A stretch of 39,094 nt of DNA, taken from positions 1 to 39,094 of the forward strand of contig JAFRTM010000002.1 in assembly GCA_017439185.1 (NCBI GenBank), in the 5' to 3' direction. Each line of letters starts with the position of its first letter. The stretch's first letter is position 1. This DNA is from Bacteroidales bacterium. Its GTDB lineage: Bacteria > Bacteroidota > Bacteroidia > Bacteroidales > P3. The position numbers were made by a program, and so were the translations under genes. The notes beneath the pieces are model-generated. The model made no database searches, was not told the origin of the DNA, and saw nothing but the letters and a program-made list of their open reading frames with translations. This document shows, piece after piece, positions 32,473-39,094 of the stretch.

Positions 32473-32499
32473 AAAGTTTGTATATTTGCATCGCAATAA
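32377..32499 (+). CDS. Possible 40-residue ORF of four octapeptide repeats
   Basis: Because the repeat period is 24, the array stays in one frame. It opens with ATG at 32377 and reads MPTVVVKS, WPTAVVKI, WPTAVVNL, WPTAVVIK, then KVCIFASQ and stops at 32497, twelve bases before the ATPase start. The Val-Val pair is kept by GTG, GTA and GTT, but the DNA core is conserved over its whole length, which argues that the DNA rather than the peptide is under constraint. No good ribosome site is visible. I list it as a possibility, not as a firm gene. Confidence 0.2.
   Translation: MPTVVVKSWPTAVVKIWPTAVVNLWPTAVVIKKVCIFASQ
32481..32488 (+). promoter_or_regulatory. -7 box for the ATPase gene
   Basis: TATATTTG at 32481-32488 lies 23 bases before the ATG at 32512. 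The expected -33 position falls in the last 24-bp repeat and has no TTTG, suggesting dependence on a factor bound to the repeats. Confidence 0.6.
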
Positions 32500-32511
32500 C
32501 ATATAGAAGAA

Positions 32512-33789
32512 ATGGCTAAATATCGTTCAAGAATTGTTGATAATCAATTAGATGGAATGTTACATCGCATTGGTGCCGTCTTGATACAAGGACCCAAATG
32601 GTGCGGAAAAACGACCACTGCCGAGCAGAAAGCGTCAAGCATAATATACCTTGATGACCCCACGAATCAGAAAACCTATCAGCAGGTGGCAGAGATAAAC
32701 ATCAAAAACCTGTTACAAGGCGACACGCCACGGCTGATGGATGAGTGGCAGCTGATTCCTCGTTTGTGGGATGCTGTCCGCTTCGAAGTTGATCACCGCA
32801 AGTCGGAGGGTCAGTTCATCCTTACAGGGTCTGCCGTCCCCATTATCACCGACGAGATAAAGCATAGTGGTACGGGTCGCTTTGCCAGGCTTACCATGCG
32901 CACTATGTCGTTACAAGAGTCGGGCGATTCCTCGGCCGGGGTCAGTCTTCGATGGCTGTTCGGCAATAAGGGCGAGCAACCGCAAGGGCTGTCGAATATT
33001 GATATCGACCGGCTGGCTTTCTTGATATGCCGAGGAGGCTGGCCCAGTTCCGTTGACAAGCGCGATGAATATGCGATATCATTGGCTACAGACTATTACG
33101 AAGCCGTTGTCGAAACCGACTTGTCCCGTGTCGATGGAATAAAACGCAATCCGGAATTTGCCCGGCGCATTACCCGATCGTTGGCGAGACACCAGGGGTC
33201 TCAAGCGTCTCTCGAAAGCATCCGTTCCGACATGTCGGCCAATGACGAGAGGTTACTTGGCGAAAGTAGTTTTGCTCAATATATCAATGCCTTGAAAAGT
33301 ATTTTCGTTGTTGATGACATGCCTGCGTGGTACCCCAACCTGCGCTCCAAGACAGCCATCAGGACCTCCGACACCCGCTACTTTAACGACCCGTCTATCG
33401 CTGTGGCAGCACTTGGCATTGGCCCGGCCGACCTACTGCAGGATCTTAACACTATGGGGCTATTGTTTGAGACGATGGCAGTGCGCGACCTCCGTGTTTA
33501 TGCCAATGCTTTAGACGGCAAGGTGTACCACTATCGCGACAAGAGCGGCCTCGAATGCGATGCCGTGATCCATTTGCGCAACGGCAGTTTTGGCCTTGTC
33601 GAGATAAAGCTCGGAGGGGACAGCTTGGTAGAAGATGGTGCAAAAACGCTAAAAACGCTATCCGAGAAGATTGACACACAAAAAATGAAAGCCCCTGCGT
33701 TCCTTATGGTGTTGACTGGCGTAGGCGAGTTCCCGTATAGACGTAGTGACGGCGTCTATGTAGTACCCATTGGATGCCTCGGTGTATAG
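32512..33789 (+). CDS. AAA_14/DUF4143 ATPase
   Basis: This 425-residue protein belongs to the large family of P-loop ATPases with a C-terminal DUF4143 domain, abundant in anaerobic bacteria and archaea and of unknown function. Walker A is GPKWCGKT (residues 27-34), a Walker B-like LMDEWQ follows the TPR stretch near residue 85, and FILTGSAVP looks like sensor 1. The C-terminal domain contains SGLECDAVIHLRNG and FGLVEIKLGG, with Asp350 and Glu364-x-Lys366 resembling a PD-(D/E)xK nuclease core. Base composition is intermediate between the housekeeping genes and the M6 cluster. It has no neighbour on its strand except the repeat array upstream, so it may be a mobile cargo gene. Confidence 0.88.
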   Translation: MAKYRSRIVDNQLDGMLHRIGAVLIQGPKWCGKTTTAEQKASSIIYLDDPTNQKTYQQVAEINIKNLLQGDTPRLMDEWQLIPRLWDAVRFEVDHRKSEGQFILTGSAVPIITDEIKHSGTGRFARLTMRTMSLQESGDSSAGVSLRWLFGNKGEQPQGLSNIDIDRLAFLICRGGWPSSVDKRDEYAISLATDYYEAVVETDLSRVDGIKRNPEFARRITRSLARHQGSQASLESIRSDMSANDERLLGESSFAQYINALKSIFVVDDMPAWYPNLRSKTAIRTSDTRYFNDPSIAVAALGIGPADLLQDLNTMGLLFETMAVRDLRVYANALDGKVYHYRDKSGLECDAVIHLRNGSFGLVEIKLGGDSLVEDGAKTLKTLSEKIDTQKMKAPAFLMVLTGVGEFPYRRSDGVYVVPIGCLGV

Positions 33790-33859
33790 CATCTGCGCTA
33801 TTGGCATTTATGTAGAGGTGTGGAGCAGTAGCGCTGAGGCGGAAGGGACAAGAAAAAGA

Positions 33860-33881
33860 GCTGCGGAGGAGTCTCCGCAGC
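33860..33881. terminator. Hairpin terminator between the ATPase and the M6 cluster
   Basis: GCTGCGGAG (33860-33868) pairs with CTCCGCAGC (33873-33881) around GAGT. On the minus strand it is followed by TCTTTTTCTTG, a good terminator for the M6 transcript about 200 bases past its stop; on the plus strand it may also stop the ATPase transcript. Confidence 0.75.
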
Positions 33882-34076
33882 CCTTGTGCCAGTTTTTATA
33901 GTTTCTATAGACCACTTGCATTTTGAAGTCTTAGCCGTCATTTGTCGTCGGAGGCGCTGACCGTGCTACTTGGCAGTTTTGCCGTATAGGTCCTTCTAGT
34001 AAACATACTTTAGGTTGTTGTTATTTGCTTAGTTATTTTTCTCTTACTTTCACCAAGCCTTATCTAATTAGCGTTG

Positions 34077-36590
34077 TTATCTGACCTCCAACGTTGCGCC
34101 CAGATTTACGGTTACTCCTTTCTTTAGGTAAACGTCATTTTCGCCATCCAGTATAACATAGGAGCCATCTTCCAATATTACATCTCCAAAGGGAACTTGT
34201 AGTGTAACCATAGTTCCGGCATGTATATTATTGCCGGGAACATAAGCTTTTCCATAATATGTGTGATTTTGGATGAATTTATTTGAGTTGAATTCATTTA
34301 TGCTGCCATCGCTGCCCTGAACAAGTGCAAAGTTGGGCAGAGGTGTTGCCGTACAGTTCCCCTGTTGCGGAGATACCAATGGGTTAAGTTCACACTGGTA
34401 TCCTTGACGGAGATTGAGTGTGCTCAAACTGTCGACAAGTTCAATATGGGCACCATTTTCGATACATATATACGCGCCGTTTTTAATTTCCACGTGGCCT
34501 GCACCGATTACCCTCAATGTCGCTCCGGATTTTACATGAAGTGTGCCCGTCGAATTTATGTTCAATACAGCATTGTCGTTAATCTCATATACCGATCCAG
34601 AGTCTAATACCAAAGTGGACAGGTTGCTTACATTAACCGTGGAGTATGACTCTTGTTTAAAATAAGAATCTCTTCGACATGTAAAGCTGGTTGGAGTTAC
34701 AAAGTCTGCTATGCTGGACGATGTTTGTTGTGGGTCGTCAGGGTTTTGGTGCCGATTGGGTGTACCGCTTTTGTCTATGTTAACCGTAACAGACGGTTTT
34801 ACGACAACATCAGGCTGGCTATTCTTTGTTATGTTTGTCAATACAATGGACCCTGCCGCCCAACGTACATCTCTATTGATGCTGACATCATTCACCTTGA
34901 CTCTTACAATCAGATTGCCGTCAGCGTCTTGCCCAAACACCGAAAACGAGATGCCGTTAAGGTAATAATCGCCCATTTTTCTTGTGGTCTGATTGTATTT
35001 GGGAATGTTCTCGACACAAGGATTTCTGTCAATGCCAACCTTGTCGCCTACTATGAACTGCATACCAGTTCCAGTAAGATATTTTGCTGTGGGTTGCTCG
35101 TGGTCAACATATACAACTTCTGTTTGTTCATTTTGATGTGATGCGCTGTTATTGTCCGTGTCATATCCAATATGACCATCATTGTTATAGTCGTGCCGAA
35201 TATACTCGTTAATGTTTTGTCCGCCTATGGGATTGGGAGCTGCTCTATATAATTTATACGTAACAATTCCGGATTGGGGATTGCATAAGGCTTCAGGATT
35301 CTGTGCCGTATGGTCAAACGTAAAATCATAGTCCCCGCCTCGTGAGAGCCACCGAATGCCATTGCCGTTGTTAAATAATTCTATTCTATCTGTGTCCTTT
35401 ACGTGCGAGTAGGATTCCACATAGGCAACCAATCCAGGTTTGTACTCGTCAATAGGGGTTTCACAAAACATTCCTCCATTGATATTTCCATCAAACGTAG
35501 ATAGGCTTCGGTGATTTTCCAACCATAGGTATTGGTGGGTTCCGCTTTCGGACGGAACTCTTATTCTTATAGCATCGCCTGTTGTGATAAAATCACGAAG
35601 TGTAAATAGACAGAAGGGATTGGGTATGTCGGACGCGTTTGTTATGTCGGAGTTTATACCCGAGGCCTTTATTTGCGGAGTCCAATCCAAGATGTAACGT
35701 TCCCATCCTGCCGCACATGTGTAATTCTGATTCAGTTTCATTATGCCCCACCCCGCCGCAGGTTCATAGAAATAGTTTCCCGCAACATTGTTGTTCCCAG
35801 AATAATGCGGGGCGTCGTATAATTCGTGCCCTATTTCGTGCGGGACTGTACACATGGGTTTCCCCCCTCCAGTCATAAATGTGAAGCCACAGTTATTAAC
35901 GGTATAGCCATTACCCATCGTGTAATTGGTGATATTTGTCACCGAGACACCATTGGCTCTACCATAAGATAAACTATCAGAAGGCTTGGTTGTCCAGTCC
36001 CAAGAGAATCTGTGGCAGAATACAATGTAATCAACAATATGGTCTGGCTGCGAATTTGAATTGTCATAATTATAATTCGGAGAGTTAGTCCTATTGTCAT
36101 ACAGGCTCCAGTTTACACTATCGGCTATTTGTATCAATGCTTTTTTATTAATATCGCCCCAATCGTCTTGACTGGAGACATTTACTACCACCCGCCGTGG
36201 ATAATAATCGGCAACCACCTTGAAACTTCCGTTTGACATTTGGTAATAGAAGTTGGAAATCGACAATCTATTCGTATCGGAGTACACATTGTTTGGGAAT
36301 TCCGAATATGAGGAATAGAACACTTTGTTTGTAGTGCTGGTTGCCCAATTTGGGAGTGTCGATGAGGCTGGCCAGTCATCAACATTTTGAGAGTCATATG
36401 GTGTGCCATAACTAACGAACACCACCAGTATTCGCAAGTCGCCTTTAGGTGTGAATACTCCACCATACGGAACGTAGCCAGTCTCTCTCGCTCTAGAAGG
36501 TTCTGAAAAATCATAATCATTCTCCATTTGTCCGAAAACGGAATATGCCAAACCTATTATAAAAGAAAGTACGATTATCTTTTTAATCAT
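34077..36590 (-). CDS. M6-family secreted metalloprotease
   Basis: This 837-residue exported protein has a signal peptide ending in VFG before QMENDYD. The M6 (immune inhibitor A-like) catalytic domain spans roughly residues 50-330: LRILVVFVSY, DYIVFCHRFSWDW, and the zinc motif HEIGHELYDAPHY with His251, Glu252, His255 and His262. Later there is EYIRHDYNNDGHIGYDTDNNS, resembling a calcium-binding loop. The last ~200 residues form short repeats (TLVLDSGSVYEIND, LHVKSGATLRVIG, AYICIENGAHIELV, DVILEDGSYVILDG) like a beta helix or coat-hanger stack. Unlike its neighbours it ends without a standard T9SS sorting domain. Its ATG overlaps the stop of the upstream gene as ATGA. Confidence 0.88.
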   Translation of the reverse strand: MIKKIIVLSFIIGLAYSVFGQMENDYDFSEPSRARETGYVPYGGVFTPKGDLRILVVFVSYGTPYDSQNVDDWPASSTLPNWATSTTNKVFYSSYSEFPNNVYSDTNRLSISNFYYQMSNGSFKVVADYYPRRVVVNVSSQDDWGDINKKALIQIADSVNWSLYDNRTNSPNYNYDNSNSQPDHIVDYIVFCHRFSWDWTTKPSDSLSYGRANGVSVTNITNYTMGNGYTVNNCGFTFMTGGGKPMCTVPHEIGHELYDAPHYSGNNNVAGNYFYEPAAGWGIMKLNQNYTCAAGWERYILDWTPQIKASGINSDITNASDIPNPFCLFTLRDFITTGDAIRIRVPSESGTHQYLWLENHRSLSTFDGNINGGMFCETPIDEYKPGLVAYVESYSHVKDTDRIELFNNGNGIRWLSRGGDYDFTFDHTAQNPEALCNPQSGIVTYKLYRAAPNPIGGQNINEYIRHDYNNDGHIGYDTDNNSASHQNEQTEVVYVDHEQPTAKYLTGTGMQFIVGDKVGIDRNPCVENIPKYNQTTRKMGDYYLNGISFSVFGQDADGNLIVRVKVNDVSINRDVRWAAGSIVLTNITKNSQPDVVVKPSVTVNIDKSGTPNRHQNPDDPQQTSSSIADFVTPTSFTCRRDSYFKQESYSTVNVSNLSTLVLDSGSVYEINDNAVLNINSTGTLHVKSGATLRVIGAGHVEIKNGAYICIENGAHIELVDSLSTLNLRQGYQCELNPLVSPQQGNCTATPLPNFALVQGSDGSINEFNSNKFIQNHTYYGKAYVPGNNIHAGTMVTLQVPFGDVILEDGSYVILDGENDVYLKKGVTVNLGATLEVR

Positions 36591-37474
36591 TGCTTTATGA
36601 TTTTAATTTGTGATTTTGAGGTGTTTGTCTCTATATGTAGAATATATATGCCATGTGGGACATTTTTTAGACAAAGATGTTCTTTGTCATAGATATTGTC
36701 CATGACTACATTCCCCTTCACATTATAGAGAATTGCCGACTCTATATGTTCGTCGCATCGGATATGAAGCCAATCATTACATGGATTTGGCCAAACCGAA
36801 ATCGTAATGGTTCCTGTCCTTGCTTCTATCCCTCCGTAATCTTCATTTATTATGCAGTCTCCCTCTGTCCATCCATATGGATTCGAAAAGTGATAGACAA
36901 GTTCGTTATCCTTGTGGCAGCACACTATGAGACCAACAATATATGGCCAGTCAATCATTGCATAGTCAAGCAAGTTGGTACAGCCGACACCTTCAATAAA
37001 CATCAGCGGAGTGCCATAAAAATTTTCACTTAAAACGATTACACGACCATTATCGTTCGAAAAAGTATCCCTTACGAAACATCGGATTCCGTCACTCCAT
37101 CCTGAGAGATCCCGTAATATTATTGTATCGTGCAGAGAAAGAGATATGTCGGCAATTATAAAATCTTCATCTTCGTCCGCATAGCGACACCATAATCTAC
37201 CTGTTGCCGTGTCTTCTCTCAAATAGAAATCTCTTGAGGTAACATCTCTTAATCCAGAATATTCAATTTTTTTGTAAGCCATATCGCCTATTACCGTGTC
37301 ATACGGTGTACTAAGTTTATGATTTTTGGGAGACATGTCATAATATTCCGTTGCCACGTTCCAGACGGTGTATTCCTGGCCGAAGAAGGATTTATAGCCC
37401 GTAGCTTTTTGCCCCAAGCAGACCGCTGCGATACACAGCGCCGCGGTAAGTACGATTAACCTTTTTATGCTCAT
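36587..37474 (-). CDS. T9SS type A cargo protein, unknown N-terminal domain
   Basis: This 295-residue exported protein has a signal peptide ending in CLG before QKATGYKS. Residues ~230-295 are a T9SS type A sorting domain: ISVWPNPCNDWLHIRC, ILYNVKGNVVMD, LKNVPHGIYILHIET and KIIKQ. The N-terminal ~200 residues (EYTVWNVATEYYD, YKKIEYSGLRD, FYGTPLMFIEGVGC) are not recognised, but similar presentation domains occur in Bacteroidota secreted proteins. It sits between an S74-like T9SS protein and the M6 protease, nine bases after the former, and overlaps the latter. It is AT-rich like the cluster. Confidence 0.82.
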   Translation of the reverse strand: MSIKRLIVLTAALCIAAVCLGQKATGYKSFFGQEYTVWNVATEYYDMSPKNHKLSTPYDTVIGDMAYKKIEYSGLRDVTSRDFYLREDTATGRLWCRYADEDEDFIIADISLSLHDTIILRDLSGWSDGIRCFVRDTFSNDNGRVIVLSENFYGTPLMFIEGVGCTNLLDYAMIDWPYIVGLIVCCHKDNELVYHFSNPYGWTEGDCIINEDYGGIEARTGTITISVWPNPCNDWLHIRCDEHIESAILYNVKGNVVMDNIYDKEHLCLKNVPHGIYILHIETNTSKSQIKIIKQ

Positions 37475-37483
37475 GATTATTCG

Positions 37484-38635
37484 CTATTTAGTTAATATCA
37501 TACGTTTAGTATCCATTATCTGATTGTCCACTACCAATGAATATACATACATTCCAGCATTGAAGGTGGAACCGTCAATCATAATCTGCCCATTTCCGAA
37601 CGTATTAAGTGGATAGGTCTGCAGCAGTTCCCCATTCAGGTTAAAGATGAACAAATCGGCTTGGGATACATTGTTTGGAACAAAATATTTGATTACGGTT
37701 GTGTTTGAGAATGGATTTGGTGTGTTTTGATACAGTTTCGCTCCGTTGTCTGCTGTTCCCTGGATGCCATACTCACGGCCATAGGCCATTCGGCTGGTTG
37801 AGTCGGAGTACGGGGAGTTCATATAGTCATTATGACCTTCCGCATCAAGTCTGATTCCGTTCTCCTCCAAGGTACTATACAGTTCTTTGAATGCAGATAT
37901 CATTATCGGTATCAATTCCAAGTAGTTGACATATTCGTTTCCCACCGAATCTCGCTCCACGAGTTCTGGGAAAACACTGGCAATGTCGCTGGCCATTAGG
38001 CCGTAGCGAATGTCTCCCTGATCCCGCAGACTCAATAATGATTCCATCTGTGCGATGTCAGCTCGCTCTCTGTCTGACAAACTATCTGTTTCTATAGGTG
38101 ATACCATGCTTACGTCCGGCACAATATTATTGACGGGGCGGTAATTATACCTGATGCCGTTCAACTGCATTAGACGAGGTAGGGCGTTTTGTATTTCTCC
38201 AACCGATCGTTTGTGGTTATCCACCGAACTGACAAAAAGTCGATCCATCCTTACGCCGTCATAAAAGGTAAAACGGGGAGAAGCGTTGGCTTGGTACCCA
38301 TAAGAACCAACGACCGTTGTCCCGTTTCCATTCGTCATTACGATGCCATTTTTACCATGTAGCCATAGTCTGTCAGAGTCGGTAGTGCCGTACTCTCCAA
38401 CAAATACATTCAATCCATTAAGACTCTGACGTCCCATGTCGCCGAATCCGAGTTTTGAGCCTGCGAAATAGTCACCGGAACCATGTATCGCCATTGTTAG
38501 TATGTGATCAAGGTCATCATTGGGATTGGTATTGGGCCCAACAATTATTCTGCCGTCATTTTTGATTACCATCTGCGCTGACATCGACATCCCAGTCAAT
38601 ACGGCCAGCACAATAAGAATTAATGTTTTTTTCAT
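37484..38635 (-). CDS. T9SS cargo with tail-fibre (S74-like) chaperone domain
   Basis: This 383-residue exported protein has a signal peptide ending in MSA before QMVIKNDG. Residues ~130-265 look like the intramolecular chaperone of endosialidase-type tail fibres (peptidase S74): ALPRLMQLNGIRYNYRP, DIRYGLMASDIASVFPELV, YVNYLELIPIMISAFKELYSTLEENG. Residues ~305-383 are a T9SS type A sorting domain (YQNTPNPFSNTTVIKYFVP, IFNLNGELLQTYPL, GMYVYSLVVDNQIMDTKRMI). In phages S74 chaperones trimerise a fibre; here the same module is exported by T9SS and probably anchored to the surface. The N-terminal ~100 residues repeat phrases such as GLNVFVGEYGTTDSDRLWLHG. First gene of a three-gene minus-strand group. 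Confidence 0.85.
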   Translation of the reverse strand: MKKTLILIVLAVLTGMSMSAQMVIKNDGRIIVGPNTNPNDDLDHILTMAIHGSGDYFAGSKLGFGDMGRQSLNGLNVFVGEYGTTDSDRLWLHGKNGIVMTNGNGTTVVGSYGYQANASPRFTFYDGVRMDRLFVSSVDNHKRSVGEIQNALPRLMQLNGIRYNYRPVNNIVPDVSMVSPIETDSLSDRERADIAQMESLLSLRDQGDIRYGLMASDIASVFPELVERDSVGNEYVNYLELIPIMISAFKELYSTLEENGIRLDAEGHNDYMNSPYSDSTSRMAYGREYGIQGTADNGAKLYQNTPNPFSNTTVIKYFVPNNVSQADLFIFNLNGELLQTYPLNTFGNGQIMIDGSTFNAGMYVYSLVVDNQIMDTKRMILTK

Positions 38636-38967
38636 ATTTGTATTCTTTTAATATGTTCTGATTTTTTCTATTCTTTCGCCAAGTGCCCCTGTAAATATTA
38701 ATATCCAATTTTCATATTTATCGGGGTTCATGTTGCACAATAAAGTCGGTTGTCATGCGTTATATTTATGCATTGGGCAACGACCCTATGCGATGGGTGC
38801 GGGATGGCAGGGGGGGGCGTTGCTTACGAGCTTTCACTTTCATAAGGCGCTCGCCCCGCTTAAGCACCCTTCTTATTCCTGCCCCACACAGCGTGTAACG
38901 GTCCTGTGCGGGGCTTTACAGTATGAATTCCATAGGCTTTAGCGTTTAACAACAGTTACTTGCTTTG
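38636..38967. other. Intergenic region with a palindromic element
   Basis: The 332 bases between two T9SS cargo genes carry a nested palindromic element: GCAACG (38777-38782) with CGTTGC (38818-38823), a run of eight G (38810-38817), and GCCCCACACAG with CTGTGCGGGGC (38881-38914, one mismatch). No gene is credible. The promoter of the 38635 gene should be at the left edge, but no TAnnTTTG box is evident. Confidence 0.55.
38881..38914. repeat. Imperfect inverted repeat (11-bp arms)
   Basis: GCCCCACACAG and CTGTGCGGGGC pair with one mismatch around a 12-base loop. It has no T tract on either strand, so it is more likely part of a dispersed palindromic element than a terminator. Confidence 0.5.
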
Positions 38968-39094
38968 TTATTTCTTTACCAGTTTGCGGTAGTGGATTTC
39001 GCTGTTGCCGTCGCTGTCGGTGGCGGTTATGCGGACTATGTAGCTGCCCGAGGGAAGTTTCGCCACGTTGAAACAGTGGGTGTCGCTGTATGTA
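38968..39094 (-). CDS. C-terminal end of a T9SS cargo protein (cut by the window edge)
   Basis: Reading the minus strand from the right edge, an open frame of 41 residues ends at 38968. It reads YSDTHCFNVAKLPSGSYIV, then RITATDSDGNSEIHYRKLVKK. The LPSGSYIVRI phrase followed by a charged KLVKK ending is typical of the last strands of a T9SS type A sorting domain. It is too short to appear as a complete frame and its start is outside the window. Confidence 0.7.
   Translation of the reverse strand, partial: TYSDTHCFNVAKLPSGSYIVRITATDSDGNSEIHYRKLVKK

Noticed and set aside
38730-38942. 70-residue frame in the palindromic element
   Set aside because: It translates inverted repeats and a G run; no leader or conserved domain can be supported.

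Overview
The window reads as chromosomal DNA of a Bacteroidales bacterium (phylum Bacteroidota). The evidence is: promoters of the TTTG-N19-TAnnTTTG type (for example 26512-26542 and 29901-29931); three type IX secretion (T9SS) C-terminal sorting domains; family-specific outer-membrane proteins (DUF6089, DUF4837, OmpH/Skp pairs, an OmpA-family protein with coiled coil); A-rich rather than Shine-Dalgarno leaders; and signal peptides that nearly all place glutamine at +1. The 3-aminobutyryl-CoA ammonia lyase suggests an amino-acid (lysine) fermenter, as in Porphyromonas, Odoribacter or Alistipes relatives. Species cannot be named from this window.

Layout. 1-597: gene-free, repeat-rich. 598-3636: convergent phosphoglucomutase and glucose-6-phosphate isomerase. 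3933-5874: OmpA-family protein and an NlpC/P60 cell-wall hydrolase. 5960-13578 (minus): an envelope-biogenesis operon (DUF4837 lipoprotein, DUF6089 protein, uppS, bamA, two skp genes) that runs with no visible terminator into a lysine-fermentation pair (CoA-transferase alpha subunit and kal). 13764-15287 (minus): dnaB. 15425-18681 (minus): small membrane protein, efp, M28/glutaminyl-cyclase-like lipoprotein, a four-cysteine Rieske-like lipoprotein, radical SAM protein. 19045-21573 (minus): pyrK, pyrD and a BadF-type sugar kinase. 21689-23704: membrane protein and outer-membrane barrel. 23919-26440 (minus): ilvE and a flavodiiron-rubredoxin fusion. 26603-27823: Xer recombinase and hpf. 27909-29247 (minus): ssb, rpmB, rpsU. 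Up to about 29250 the window is almost entirely housekeeping.

29250-39094 is the accessory part. It has long intergenic stretches with palindromes and dispersed repeats, a lone GC-rich lipoprotein, an AAA_14/DUF4143 ATPase directly preceded by four 24-bp tandem repeats, and an AT-richer minus-strand group: an S74-chaperone-like T9SS cargo, a second T9SS cargo, an M6 metalloprotease, and at the right edge the tail of a further T9SS cargo.

Most worth following: the 24-bp repeat array (also a 40-codon ORF of four octapeptides) joined to the ATPase gene; the secreted M6/T9SS cassette; a roughly 60-bp dispersed intergenic repeat present three times; the glutamine +1 signature co-occurring with a glutaminyl-cyclase-like gene; the four-cysteine Rieske-like lipoprotein; and the CoA-transferase alpha subunit with no beta subunit nearby.
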